Notes: generated by a model from the sequence alone, not told the origin. DNA of 64,000 nt from Nocardia xishanensis NBRC 101358 (GCF_001613365.1 NZ_BDCF01000002.1:1-64000); one strand, 5' to 3'. Positions 44,829 to 54,171 are shown, counted from the stretch's first letter. Numbers and translations are program-made.

Positions 44829-45566
44829 TCAGCTGTCGTGCCCGGCGGCTCGGCGCCGTTCGGCGCGGTGGGTGAGCGCCTCGACGATGCGTTGCCATGC
44901 CGGTGTCTCTTCGGAGATGCGGGAAAAGACCATTTTCACGTGCCCGGACCGGCTGCTGTCTCGCTCGTGCCGGATCTGCCATGCGTCCAGGTCGTCGATG
45001 AGCCGGTCCAGGCGCGGGTCGTGCGGATCCCAATCGGCCGCTCGATCACAGGCCAGATAGAGACGCGTCGTCTCGGGGTCGTCGAGAGCGGCGTTCTTGT
45101 CCCGAATCCGCTGCGGCATGGCGCTCGGTTCCAGCGCTTGCATCAAGATCCACGAGTCGCGCTCGAGTCGTACCCTTCGTTCGCCGACCCCGAGGCCGCG
45201 CATCCGGTCCAGGATCGCGACCACCTCGGAGGGCAGGACCAGTCTTTCGCCGCCGTCCAATTCGGCGATCCGGCGGCGGTATTCGCTGAGCTGGTCGATC
45301 TTGCGCTGCAATTCGGCATCGATGTCGGTGATGGCCGCGGCGAACTCGGTCGGCTGCGCATGCAGTAGCGCGTCGATACGGGCCAGCGGAACACCGGCGT
45401 CGGCGAGGGTCCTGATCCGGATGAGATCCACCGCCGCTTGCGCGCTGTAACGGCGATAGCCGGAGGCATCACGCTCGGGTTCGGGCAACAGCCCGACGTG
45501 ATGGTAGTGGCGAACGGCGCGCACGGTCACGCCTGCGGCGGCGGCAAGTTGGCTGATCGTGAGCAC
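44829..45566 (-). CDS. MerR-family regulator
   Basis: 245 residues from GTG 45566, with AGGAGG upstream. N-terminal MerR helix-turn-helix (LTISQLAAAAGVTVRAVRHY then ERDASGYRRYSAQAAVDLIR), a long coiled coil with LQRKIDQLSEYRRRIAEL (about 90-115), and a C-terminal domain of no known type with no metal-binding Cys. Located 41 bases downstream of a hydrolase gene on the same strand; a MerR-like dyad in that promoter (46537-46551) suggests that it regulates the operon. Confidence 0.88.
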   Translation of the reverse strand: MLTISQLAAAAGVTVRAVRHYHHVGLLPEPERDASGYRRYSAQAAVDLIRIRTLADAGVPLARIDALLHAQPTEFAAAITDIDAELQRKIDQLSEYRRRIAELDGGERLVLPSEVVAILDRMRGLGVGERRVRLERDSWILMQALEPSAMPQRIRDKNAALDDPETTRLYLACDRAADWDPHDPRLDRLIDDLDAWQIRHERDSSRSGHVKMVFSRISEETPAWQRIVEALTHRAERRRAAGHDS

Positions 45567-45607
45567 CGTCCTCCTAGGGGCTTCGTGAACAGGTGAACCT
45601 GCCGAGT

Positions 45608-46522
45608 CTAGGGGCGAGCGGCCCGGTCGACGACGTCGCGGATCGCCTGGACCACGGCATCGGGACGGTCGAAGCAGAGACGATGGTGGGCGGTGTCGGA
45701 GAGGATGCGTTGTTCCCCGCGCGAGACCGCGCTCACCAGGGCGGCGTCCATTCTCGTCTTGCCGTCGTTGATCTCTCGCAGCGTCTGTTCCGGCATCAGC
45801 GCCTGCTGCGCTGGGTCGACGCCCACCACGGTGAGAGCGACCACCGGGACGTCGGGAATGTTCGGCCCGGCCCGCAGTTCGGCGGCGAGTCCGGCCAACA
45901 TACTGCGCTCGGCGATGCCGACGCGGAGCCATTCGTCACTCACCTTGGCATCGATCAGCGGCTGCCGGACGTGCTCCGGGTAGTCCGCGTGCAACTCGAC
46001 GCTCATTTCCCGCAAGGCCGGACGCATCTGCCGGAGCTGCTCCAGATCGGGTGTCGTCCGCTCGGCCGCCGCCAGACCCGCCGCGAGCGGCATGTATAGA
46101 TCCCAGTCGCGGTGGAGGCCGTCCAGCCAGACCAGCCCGGCCACCTCCCGCGGGTACAGCTGCGCGAACCGATGCGCGTAGAAGCCACCGAGAGAATGCG
46201 GCGCGAGAACGTATGGCCCGGCGATGTTCTCGGCGCGCAGTACCTCGCGCAACTCCGTGGCGACCTCGGCAGCGCTGCGCGGCAGCGGAAGCGGATCGCT
46301 GTAGCCGGTGCCGCCGCGATCATAAACCACCACCGTGGTGAATTGCGAAACACCTTGCTGGACACCGAAATAGTCGAGGCCGACGGCGCTGGCGCCCGGT
46401 AGGAACACAACGGCCGGTCCGCCGCTGCCCGCCCGATGTACGAAAATGCGTCGGCCGTCGATCTCCTGGAACCCTCCGACCGGCGGAGCGAGCCGAGCCG
46501 AGTACGTGCTGTTGTTCGTCAT
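45608..46522 (-). CDS. Alpha/beta hydrolase
   Basis: 304 residues from ATG 46522. Oxyanion region VVFLPGASAVGLDYFGVQ, nucleophile elbow in APHSLGGFYAHRFAQL (G-x-S-x-G altered to P-H-S-L-G), and a late AHHRLCFDRPD with the catalytic His. It belongs to the group of esterases or epoxide-hydrolase-like enzymes of unknown substrate. It heads an operon with the MerR regulator and starts just 15 bases from the dyad. Confidence 0.85.
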   Translation of the reverse strand: MTNNSTYSARLAPPVGGFQEIDGRRIFVHRAGSGGPAVVFLPGASAVGLDYFGVQQGVSQFTTVVVYDRGGTGYSDPLPLPRSAAEVATELREVLRAENIAGPYVLAPHSLGGFYAHRFAQLYPREVAGLVWLDGLHRDWDLYMPLAAGLAAAERTTPDLEQLRQMRPALREMSVELHADYPEHVRQPLIDAKVSDEWLRVGIAERSMLAGLAAELRAGPNIPDVPVVALTVVGVDPAQQALMPEQTLREINDGKTRMDAALVSAVSRGEQRILSDTAHHRLCFDRPDAVVQAIRDVVDRAARP

Positions 46523-46536
46523 GCGACAAGGTTTCA

Positions 46537-46551
46537 ACCCTGACGCAGGGT
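46537..46551. promoter_or_regulatory. MerR-type dyad before the hydrolase-MerR operon
   Basis: ACCCTG-ACG-CAGGGT, perfect six-base arms around three bases. On the minus strand the flanks read TTGACC twice (46561-46549 region), so a -35 box lies next to the dyad, as in MerR-regulated promoters. The -10 was not fixed. Confidence 0.55.
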
Positions 46552-46770
46552 CAAGGTCAACCCCGGCCATCGTCATCCACGGCCCGCCGTACGCGCCGGA
46601 GGCGCGGACCACGACGGTCGTAAATGATCTCGGCGCCGCATGGTTCATCTGAGGTGGGCCTTGCCGGGTGACGTCCGAGCTGGAGGCTCCGGACTTCTGC
46701 CCGGCGCGCATATGTCGTATGGTGGCGCGGTGACTTTCTCTTACGGAAAGGGCGCCACGCGCCCCTGCCG

Positions 46771-48333
46771 GTGAACCCCGGCGAGTGGCTGGTCTCCGGC
46801 GAAAGCGATGACCGGACCACTTTTCTCGCTCACGCGATCAGTCTCGTCGCCCTGCATGGTCCAGGCCCATGGCCTGCGGAGGGCCGCCCGCTACCGGACG
46901 ATCCACCTGGCGAGCCAGAATTCATGAACTCGACCGTCCTCGACGGCGTACAGACCCATCACAGCAAGGCCCCGGCCGATCCCGATGCGGCCACCGACGC
47001 CGTTACCGCGATCACCGATATTGTTGCCGCGCCGAGCAATTCAGCGCTGTCCGCGTTGCACGACCAGCTGGCCGAGTGCTCCGCGCTGGCGCTGGCCGAC
47101 TCGTTGGTGTGTGAGCTGCGTGCGGCCGACCTGCCCCGTGACGAGGTGCGGTCGGTCGCGCGGCGGCTCACCGAATACGGAACCCGCCGCAATGCGGTGG
47201 CCCTCGGCATCGTCATGCTGGGCGTGACCGGCGACGAGCGAGACCGCGAATTGTTGCTGACAGTGGGCTCGCTCGGCGATTTGACGCTCTATGCGGTTGT
47301 GGCGCTGGCCAATTCGCAACCGGATCGGCATCACGCGGTGTACGAACTCGCGCGCCGCGTCGACGGATGGGGTCGGATCCACGCCGTGGAGCGATTGGCG
47401 AGAACCAACGATCCCGAAATCAAGGCGTGGCTACTGCGAACCGGCTTCCGTAACGGCGTGATGAACGAATACCTGGCTCACCTTGCCGCCACAACGGGTG
47501 ATCTCCGCGATGCGCTGCTCGCGTCTGCCATCGACGACGAACTCCTCGATGGCGCGGCCGACATTCTCGCCGCGCTGGCCGCCTATGGCGGGCCGGCCGC
47601 AGACATCCGGCACTACCCCGACGCGCTGCCGGTGCTGAACCGGTTCGCCGAGCTGCTCGCCACCTCGGCTCCGACCCTCACACGCATCCGCAGTGCGCAG
47701 ACGATCACACGATTGCTGAACAACCCGCCTCCGGATCTGGATTGGCCATCCGACGAGATCAGTTGTCTCGCCGCCCAATACGCGGCGCTGCTCGCGCGGA
47801 CCGACTGGGCAGAAGAAGTCCGGGCTCGCCTGGCCCAGCCGGAAGGCGAATTCGGCTTCGACTACGCCCTGGCTTGCGCCGACGCCGTCGAAATCCAGGC
47901 CTACCCGCAGGCTCTGGCTCATCTTCGACTCCAGCCGAAGAACATCTACGTGTGGCAATGGGTTTCCCAACGGACTCCCGGCCGTGAGGTCGCCGCACTG
48001 GCCGAACTGGCGCAGGAATTGCTACCGCTGGACGAGATCGTGTGCGGGCCAGAGCTCGGTCGCAGACGGCGCGGACCGGGATTCAACGAGGACCACATCA
48101 TGGAGATCATGGTGTCGGCCGTGGCGCGTGCGGCACCGGGAACCGGCTTGCCGTTGGTGCGCTCCGCGCTCAGCGGACGTCCGACACGGCTGCGCCGAAC
48201 TGCCCTTCGAACCATCGCCGAATGGTACGACCGCGACCTCCCCGACGAGATCCGCGAATGGGTAACCGCCGCTGCCGCAATCGAACCCGACGATGAACTG
48301 CGCAGCGAACTCGTTGCGCTCGGCGATCGCTGA
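46771..48333 (+). CDS. Hypothetical helical repeat protein
   Basis: 520 residues from GTG 46771; no good ribosome binding site, so the start may be downstream. The sequence is almost entirely alpha-helical with short repeating pairs (ELLLTVGSLGDLTLYAVVAL, DALLASAIDDELLDGAADIL, GTGLPLVRSALSGRPTRLRR then TALRTIAEWYDRDLP), reminiscent of HEAT/Armadillo arrays. No catalytic motif, signal peptide or membrane helix. Proteins of this sort act as scaffolds or immunity factors; neither can be claimed here. It stands alone between unrelated genes. Confidence 0.55.
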   Translation: MNPGEWLVSGESDDRTTFLAHAISLVALHGPGPWPAEGRPLPDDPPGEPEFMNSTVLDGVQTHHSKAPADPDAATDAVTAITDIVAAPSNSALSALHDQLAECSALALADSLVCELRAADLPRDEVRSVARRLTEYGTRRNAVALGIVMLGVTGDERDRELLLTVGSLGDLTLYAVVALANSQPDRHHAVYELARRVDGWGRIHAVERLARTNDPEIKAWLLRTGFRNGVMNEYLAHLAATTGDLRDALLASAIDDELLDGAADILAALAAYGGPAADIRHYPDALPVLNRFAELLATSAPTLTRIRSAQTITRLLNNPPPDLDWPSDEISCLAAQYAALLARTDWAEEVRARLAQPEGEFGFDYALACADAVEIQAYPQALAHLRLQPKNIYVWQWVSQRTPGREVAALAELAQELLPLDEIVCGPELGRRRRGPGFNEDHIMEIMVSAVARAAPGTGLPLVRSALSGRPTRLRRTALRTIAEWYDRDLPDEIREWVTAAAAIEPDDELRSELVALGDR

Positions 48334-48700
48334 CCCGAAACCGGGGCCGTTCGCCCCGAACATTCGCATCGTCTGCGTCCCGGCCCGCCATCGTCGGGCG
48401 CAGACGCGTGCGAGGTACTCGGCCCTGTCCGAGAATCCGTTCTCGCTTACATTCTCACCGGCTCAAAGGAAATAGGTGAACGCACTCGAATCAACCCTTC
48501 TCCCACGTTTCCTACAGCCCTCGCCGCCGCGGTGCGCGCCGTCGTGGAAGCGCTGCCGGGACTACACGAAACCGCAGCCACGTGCTGGGATACCTGCAGC
48601 AGCTCCGCGCATCCTGCGGCCTCCGCAGTGACTCGGCGAACGGCGGTATGCTCGGCCGTTCGCAATGCGGCGGATTCGCCGCCCGGAAGGGGAGTGCGAC
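48334..48700. other. Intergenic region before nitronate monooxygenase
   Basis: 367 bases. The plus strand at 48530-48620 reads VVEALPGLHETAATCW, which looks like the start of a lost MmcQ/YjbR-type or similar small protein, but it is followed by a frame break. GGAAGGGGAG at 48685-48694 is the ribosome binding site of the next gene. Confidence 0.3.
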
Positions 48701-49690
48701 GTGGACCTGGTGGATCGCATCGGAATCGAATATCCGGTCGTGCAGGCAGGAATGTCCGGCGGCCTCGCTACCGGCGCTCTGGCCGGGGCCGTGTCCGCCG
48801 CCGGGGGCCTCGGCACCGTCGGGCTGCTCGATCCTCGGCAGCTGCGCGTCGAGTTCGACGCCGCACGCGAGCGGGCGAACGGCCGGCCGATAGCGGCCAA
48901 CCTGCTCGTTCCGTTCACCACCCGGACCCAACTCGACACCATCCTGGCGGCGAAGGTGAACGCGGCGACCTTGCACGGCAGCTTCGATGCCCGACTTGTC
49001 GCCCGGTTGCGCGAGGCAGGAGTCTGCGTGCTGGTCACCGTCGGCACGGTCGACGGCGCGCGTCGCGCGCTGAACGGCGGAGCCGACGGTTTGGTGGTGC
49101 AGGGAATCGAGGCAGGAGGTCACCTGCTCGGCGTGGAGCCCGCGCTGACCGCGCTCGAGAAGATTCGTGACGCCACCGGCTCCCGCGCGCTGCTGATCGC
49201 TGGCGGCATCGCCGAGGCCGCCGACACCCGCCGCGCGCTGGACGCCGGTGCGGCAGCGGTCGTGGCGGGAACACGTTTTCTGCTCACGCACGAATCCCGC
49301 GCCCATGACGCCTACAAACAGCATGTACTCGACGCGGACCGAACGCTGGAGACGATGCTGTTCGGCATCGGGTGGCCGATGAGACATCGCGTGGTGCCGA
49401 ATGCGGCCACCGAGCGGTGGTGCCGCAACGACCCGCGGGGGCCCGCAGCGGTCGTCCGGCTGGCATCCTGGACTCGCGGCCTGCACCGCCTACCGCTGCG
49501 CACCGCCAACGTCCTCACCGCGATACAGCATCCACTCATCCCGTTCTACGGTCCCGGCGCACCCCTGACCGGAATGCCCGAACGCCGAGTGGATTCCACC
49601 GCCCTCTACGCCGGTGAGACCGCACTACGCATCCACTCGGTCGTACCGGCCGCGCAAGCCGTCGCCGACCTCGCGGGCCTGACGCAATGA
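48701..49690 (+). CDS. Nitronate monooxygenase family protein
   Basis: 329 residues from GTG 48701. FMN-binding TIM barrel of the 2-nitropropane dioxygenase family: IEYPVVQAGMSGG at the start, GADGLVVQGIEAGGHLLG for the FMN phosphate and catalytic region, and LLIAGGIAEAADTRRALDAG then AAAVVAGTRFLLTHES. The enzyme oxidises alkyl nitronates to carbonyl compounds and nitrite. Stand-alone here; substrate unknown. Confidence 0.88.
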   Translation: MDLVDRIGIEYPVVQAGMSGGLATGALAGAVSAAGGLGTVGLLDPRQLRVEFDAARERANGRPIAANLLVPFTTRTQLDTILAAKVNAATLHGSFDARLVARLREAGVCVLVTVGTVDGARRALNGGADGLVVQGIEAGGHLLGVEPALTALEKIRDATGSRALLIAGGIAEAADTRRALDAGAAAVVAGTRFLLTHESRAHDAYKQHVLDADRTLETMLFGIGWPMRHRVVPNAATERWCRNDPRGPAAVVRLASWTRGLHRLPLRTANVLTAIQHPLIPFYGPGAPLTGMPERRVDSTALYAGETALRIHSVVPAAQAVADLAGLTQ

Positions 49691-49995
49691 CTGCGAAACG
49701 TGAGAACTCTTGCGGTGCATGACACTCCATTGCGGACGGTGGAGGCGTGCCGCGCGTGAAGCAGCAACCGCAACGAAGTGGTGTCACTGATCACTTTCAT
49801 CCGCCTCCACGGGACGCATCCGTCGGCCTTCGGGTGTGAAGAAGAAGATGGCCGGGAACGATCCTGTGCCACATCGGATCGCCAGCAGAACCTGCTCCGA
49901 TTATTCGGACGGCGAGGTGTGTGTGTGCTGCGCGTTCCCGCGCCTCTTCGATTCGACGCCGATCGCACAGACCGGTGGGGAAGTAGCATCGCGGC
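49691..49995. other. Intergenic region
   Basis: 305 bases with no supported gene and no dyad I can defend. Confidence 0.35.
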
Positions 49996-50244
49996 ATGGA
50001 CGGTTTCCTGCTGTTCGTGATCTCGGTCGGCCCCATCGTGCTGATCACGGGGGGATTCGCAGTGGCTACGACCAGGGCGCGACGGCGGGGGATCGGTGGT
50101 GTTTCGGTGATCGGGCCGTTCCAGGACATGTGGGATCCGGGCGCGGCGCGCACCCAGATCGAGATCCAGATTCAGGCCGAGCAGGCAGCGCCCGCACCTT
50201 CTCCGGGTGATCCTCCCGACTCGGATGATCGATCGGACCGCTGA
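49996..50244 (+). CDS. Small single-pass membrane protein
   Basis: 82 residues from ATG 49996. One membrane helix (FLLFVISVGPIVLITGGFAV, residues 4-23), a basic cytoplasmic anchor (TTRARRRG) and an acidic, proline-rich tail ending PGDPPDSDDRSDR. Composition and length match unnamed membrane proteins of Nocardia-like genomes. Function unknown. Confidence 0.6.
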   Translation: MDGFLLFVISVGPIVLITGGFAVATTRARRRGIGGVSVIGPFQDMWDPGAARTQIEIQIQAEQAAPAPSPGDPPDSDDRSDR

Positions 50245-50403
50245 CCGGCTGTCGCGGTGCGGTCGTGCCTTCGGGCTGATCACCAAGGCAGCGGTCGGAC
50301 TTGTTCAAGGGTATTTGCCGTTGCGATTTCGCGCTTCGGCGCTCGCTCGATCCAAGGCCGGGCGCGATCGAGCGAGCTCCTCGGCTCTCGCTGGGCAAGT
50401 TCT

Positions 50404-50832
50404 CTACAGTCGGTTGCCGTTGACTACCAGCGCCACGTCGATGTTGTTTCGCGTGGCATTGGAGTAGGGGCAGACCTGGTGGGCCGCTTTCACCAGTTCG
50501 ATTGCCTGCTCGGTGGTGACCGAGGGCAACGAAATATGAAGTTCGACACCGAGTTCGAAGCGGCCGCCATCGTTCGGGATCAGCGCGACCGACGAGTCGA
50601 TTCGCGCGTCGTCGGCTTGGAGCTTGCTGCGCTGCCCGACGAGGGCGAGCGTCGTCCCGAAGCATGCGGCGTACCCGATCGCGAAGAGCTGCTCAGGGTT
50701 CGCGCCATCACCGTTGCCGCCCAACGCTTTTGGTTGGCGCAAGCTCAGATCCAGCTGTCCGTCCGTCGTCCGTCCGCGGCCGTTCCTGCCACCGGTCACC
50801 TGCGCCTCTGCGCGGTAGAGCACCTTCGTCAT
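50404..50832 (-). CDS. ohr: Ohr-type peroxiredoxin (organic hydroperoxide resistance)
   Basis: 142 residues from ATG 50832, behind AAAGGA. OsmC/Ohr fold with the redox-active pair Cys57 (AIGYAACFGTTL) and Cys121 (HQVCPYSNATRNN), and the peroxidatic environment NPEQLFAIGYAACF; starts VLYRAEAQVTGGRNGR, typical Ohr. It reduces organic hydroperoxides using lipoyl thiols. Divergent from a hydrolase-HxlR operon. No OhrR-type MarR gene adjoins it, so the HxlR may be its regulator. Confidence 0.9.
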   Translation of the reverse strand: MTKVLYRAEAQVTGGRNGRGRTTDGQLDLSLRQPKALGGNGDGANPEQLFAIGYAACFGTTLALVGQRSKLQADDARIDSSVALIPNDGGRFELGVELHISLPSVTTEQAIELVKAAHQVCPYSNATRNNIDVALVVNGNRL

Positions 50833-50870
50833 CCCGTTTCCTTTCTCTGCTACTGCTATATGAACTTGGC

Positions 50871-50888
50871 ACTTCAAAAATAAGAAGT
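50871..50888. promoter_or_regulatory. Dyad in the ohr / hydrolase gap
   Basis: ACTTC-AAAAATAA-GAAGT lies in the AT-rich divergent gap. Its ACTT...AAGT shape is like the HxlR-type dyads seen at 36607-36644, and an HxlR gene ends the rightward operon. Confidence 0.55.
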
Positions 50889-50972
50889 CAATAGCTACAC
50901 TCGGGGAGCGGACAACCGTCCCAGCCTGGTTCGCCGACCAGGCTTTGCTCCACTGCGCGAGGAGGATTCGCG

Positions 50973-51674
50973 ATGACCACCTTCGTTCTCGTCCATGGCG
51001 CCTGGCACGGTCCGTGGGCGTGGCAGCGGGTTGTCCCCGTCCTGCGCGCCGCAGGGGCGCACACCATCACCCCGGACCTCGGGGCGGACGACGATCACGG
51101 CCTCCACGACCACGCCGCCGTCGTCGCCGCCGCACTTGACGACGTACCGGACGAGGAGATCGTGCTGGTCGGGCACAGTTACGCGGGACTGGTCGTGCGG
51201 GAAGCGGCCGACGCCCGACCCGATACCGTCGACCACATCGTCCTGGTGGACGGATGGGCCGGCCGTGACGGCATCGGCATGTTCGACCTGGCCCCCGCTG
51301 CCTTCGCCACGTCGGTACGAGCGGCGGCCGAGTCGCGCGGGGACGGCCGGCGGATCCCACCCCCGTCGGCGGCGGCATTCGGAATCGTCGACCCTGACAA
51401 CGCGGCTTTGCTGGATGCGCGCTTGCTCCCGCAACCGCTGCGCACGTTCACCGAATCCACTCGCCTGACAGGCGCCGTCGACCATATTCCCGGTACCGCC
51501 ATCTACTGCGAACCGCAGACCTACCCCTTCGCGCAGTTCGGCGCGGCCCTCGGATACCGGACCCGCGCCCTCGACGGGCCCCACGACGTAATGCTCACCC
51601 GACCTCAACCGCTCGCCCGGATGCTGCTGGAAGCCTCGCTCGTTCAAAATCGGGAAGTGCGGAATCTAGAGTGA
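50973..51674 (+). CDS. Alpha/beta hydrolase (esterase-like)
   Basis: 233 residues from ATG 50973, behind GAGGAGG. Compact alpha/beta hydrolase of the HNL/methyl-esterase-like group: TFVLVHGAWHGPWAWQRVVP with the oxyanion HG, nucleophile Ser69 in VLVGHSYAGLVV, and a late His in DGPHDVMLTRPQ. Acts on a small ester or ketone-derived substrate. Followed four bases later by an HxlR gene, so they form an operon that faces ohr. Confidence 0.87.
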   Translation: MTTFVLVHGAWHGPWAWQRVVPVLRAAGAHTITPDLGADDDHGLHDHAAVVAAALDDVPDEEIVLVGHSYAGLVVREAADARPDTVDHIVLVDGWAGRDGIGMFDLAPAAFATSVRAAAESRGDGRRIPPPSAAAFGIVDPDNAALLDARLLPQPLRTFTESTRLTGAVDHIPGTAIYCEPQTYPFAQFGAALGYRTRALDGPHDVMLTRPQPLARMLLEASLVQNREVRNLE

Positions 51675-51678
51675 TGAA

Positions 51679-52365
51679 GTGGACCAGCGAACCTACAACC
51701 AGTACTGCGCCACGGCGCGCACCCTCGACATCGTCGGGGAGCGCTGGACCCTGCTACTGATCCGCGAGCTGCTCACCGGACCCAAGCGGTTCGGCGACTT
51801 GCAGGCCAGCCTCCGTGGACTCGGCACCGGACTCCTCGCTGCCCGGCTGAAGCACCTGGAAGCCGAAGGGCTCGCGCGCAAGATCACTCTCCCGCCACCG
51901 GCCCGCACCCCCGCCTACGCGCTCACCGAGGCCGGTGAAGAACTCGCCCCCGCGATCCTGGCGCTGGCCCGTTGGGGATTGAAGTGGGCGATGGGGCAAC
52001 CGCGCGAGTCCGAGACCTTTCACCCGGGCTGGGCCGTGCTCGGCCTGCGGGCTTGCTTCGATCCCAGCGCCGCTGCCGACCTGCGCGCGGTGTACGAATT
52101 TCGCATCGACGACGAGGTTTTTCACGCGCGTATCCACGACGGAACCATCGAGACGCTCCACGGACCGGCGCAACACCCGGACGCAAGCATCACCATCGGC
52201 TCCGCCTCCTTCCTGCGTCTGACCGGTCATGATCTGACTCTGGCCGAAGCGATGGAAAGCGGCGAGGCATCGGTGGCCGGCGACAGCGAGGCACTGCACA
52301 GGCTGAGGAGCTTGTTTCGCCTGCCGCCCCCGCACGCCCGGAATGCGCTGCCGCCCGCGTCTTGA
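51679..52365 (+). CDS. HxlR-family regulator with SCP2-like tail
   Basis: 228 residues from GTG 51679. Winged helix with LDIVGERWTLLLIRELLTGP and LGTGLLAARLKHLEAEGL; the SCP2-like C-terminal domain (VYEFRIDDEVFHARIHDGTI) is stronger than in the HxlR at 36662. Organised behind the hydrolase gene, and likely to sense an oxidant or hydrophobic electrophile and act on the ohr gap. Its TGA stop and the TCA that ends the convergent carboxylesterase form TGATCA with no base between. Confidence 0.87.
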   Translation: MDQRTYNQYCATARTLDIVGERWTLLLIRELLTGPKRFGDLQASLRGLGTGLLAARLKHLEAEGLARKITLPPPARTPAYALTEAGEELAPAILALARWGLKWAMGQPRESETFHPGWAVLGLRACFDPSAAADLRAVYEFRIDDEVFHARIHDGTIETLHGPAQHPDASITIGSASFLRLTGHDLTLAEAMESGEASVAGDSEALHRLRSLFRLPPPHARNALPPAS

Positions 52366-53940
52366 TCACGTCGTCTCTCGACGACTTGCTACCGCGGCGC
52401 GAGTCGGGCGCGAGTCCGTACGAAGTAAGTCGAGCGTGTCGAATCGGTGCGTGCGCCAGATGCGACGCGAGCGTTCCTCTGGGTAGGGCTGGGTGATCGG
52501 CTCGGCGTAATAAACGCGAGTTGTTCGTGTATGCGGATCGTAAGGCGCCCAGCCGAGTTTCCCTGTGGTTGCGAATCTCGCCCAGTCGGTGCGCATATGG
52601 TTTGCGACGTGGGTGATCTCGTTTGCGGCGTTCGGGTGGGCGGCGGGATGCGCGCGTACCTCATCGCTGCCGAGGGTGCCGAAGACGAGCAGGAAGTCGA
52701 GGCAGTGTGAGGCGCCCTGTTGCCGGTTGAAGCTCCAGCCGAGTTCGTAGAGCCAGACGGATCCGCCACCTGCGTGCGCGGCGTCGGCCAGGTGCAGGCT
52801 CGGCATGCGAAACAGCCAGTCGGTGTTGAGAAATTCGTACCGTTGCTCGGGTGTGGCGTCCGGGTAGGCGCGGCGGTAGACGTCCTCGGTGGCCGTGGCG
52901 GGTGCGAAGTGGTGAAATGCCGCGGTCATCCGAGTATCGGTCGGCTTCGCTCCGGGCCGGGAGGTGTACAGGCGGAATTCGTCACGGGTGTGACCGATGA
53001 GCAGGTCGATGTCGCTCGCGGCCCCGCCGGCGAGTGCGCGCCATGGTGCGTCCGGCAGCAGCACTCCGTCGACGACCGGTGAGAACGGTGTGGGCGTGAG
53101 CGCCATCGGGCCCCAGGAGTCCACGAATTCGGGCAGCTTCTGGATGACGGCGTCCGTCGCGTCGGTCAGGGCACGCGGCGAGAGACGAGAGAGCTCACCG
53201 ATGCTGGCGCGCACACCGAGTCGCGCGGCGATCGTCGTGGAGATCGCGGCGGCGAGCCGTTCGGAGAAGTAGGTGCCCGGCATGCTCTGACTGATCGCTC
53301 GACGAAACAGTCCGGCGGCCATCGGCATGACGAGCAGGGCGGCGATGCACGCGCCACCGGCGGACTGGCCGAAAACGGTGACGTTGGAAGGATCCCCGCC
53401 GAAGGCGGCGATATTCTCCTGAACCCAACGCAGCGCGGCTATCTGGTCGAGAATGCCGCGATTGTCCGGTGCTCCGGTGATGCGGGCGAAGCCTTCCGCG
53501 CCGACGCGATAGTTCATGCTGACCACGACCACACCGGCCGCCGCGAGAGTCGCACCGTCGTAATGCGGGTTGGAGGAGTAGTTCTCCAGATACGTGCCGC
53601 CCTGGATCCACACCATCACCGGCATTCGAGCGGCACCGAGACTGGGTGACCAGACATTGAGCGTCAAACAGTCGTCGGACCCATCACAGATGGCGGGCGC
53701 CGACGACATCACAGGTCCCGCATGGCTCGCTTGGGGAACCGGTGGACCGAACTCCAGCGCATCACGGATGCCATCCCACGCTTGCACCGGCGCAGGAGCC
53801 ATGAACCGACGTGCTCCGAACGGCGGCTCCGCGTAGGGGATTCCCCGGAAGACCGCGACGGCGTTTTCCCATCTGCCACGCACAACTCCGGAGGTCGTAC
53901 GGATCTCAGGTCCGCTGTTCACTCGGGTACTCGCTTCCAC
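52366..53940 (-). CDS. Type B carboxylesterase
   Basis: 524 residues from GTG 53940. Type B signature in two parts: the EDCLTLNVW-like DDCLTLNVWSPS with the disulphide Cys, MVWIQGGTYLENY for the oxyanion hole, and the nucleophile Ser193 in TVFGQSAGGACIAAL. The acid residue is expected near GHTRDEFRLY and the His in QGASHCLDFLLVFG. No signal peptide is clear, so it is probably intracellular. It hydrolyses carboxylic esters; substrate broad or unknown. Confidence 0.92.
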   Translation of the reverse strand: MEASTRVNSGPEIRTTSGVVRGRWENAVAVFRGIPYAEPPFGARRFMAPAPVQAWDGIRDALEFGPPVPQASHAGPVMSSAPAICDGSDDCLTLNVWSPSLGAARMPVMVWIQGGTYLENYSSNPHYDGATLAAAGVVVVSMNYRVGAEGFARITGAPDNRGILDQIAALRWVQENIAAFGGDPSNVTVFGQSAGGACIAALLVMPMAAGLFRRAISQSMPGTYFSERLAAAISTTIAARLGVRASIGELSRLSPRALTDATDAVIQKLPEFVDSWGPMALTPTPFSPVVDGVLLPDAPWRALAGGAASDIDLLIGHTRDEFRLYTSRPGAKPTDTRMTAAFHHFAPATATEDVYRRAYPDATPEQRYEFLNTDWLFRMPSLHLADAAHAGGGSVWLYELGWSFNRQQGASHCLDFLLVFGTLGSDEVRAHPAAHPNAANEITHVANHMRTDWARFATTGKLGWAPYDPHTRTTRVYYAEPITQPYPEERSRRIWRTHRFDTLDLLRTDSRPTRAAVASRRETT

Positions 53941-54171
53941 CGGTGGATCAGGCTGCCGCCGAACCGATCGATCGCGTCGGACGGCAGACCGCCAGCAGCG
54001 CTCGCCACCTCACCATACCGGGCGGCTGCTTCCCCGTTCTGCCGTCCGCATCGGCCTTCTATCTCGTTGGCTCTCAGCAATTTCAGTCCCCTGTACGTGG
54101 TCCTGGAATCCTGGAACCGGGATTTCCTTCCTTCCGAGTGGAACGCTCCCGGCACTCGCCACGTTCGGCGA

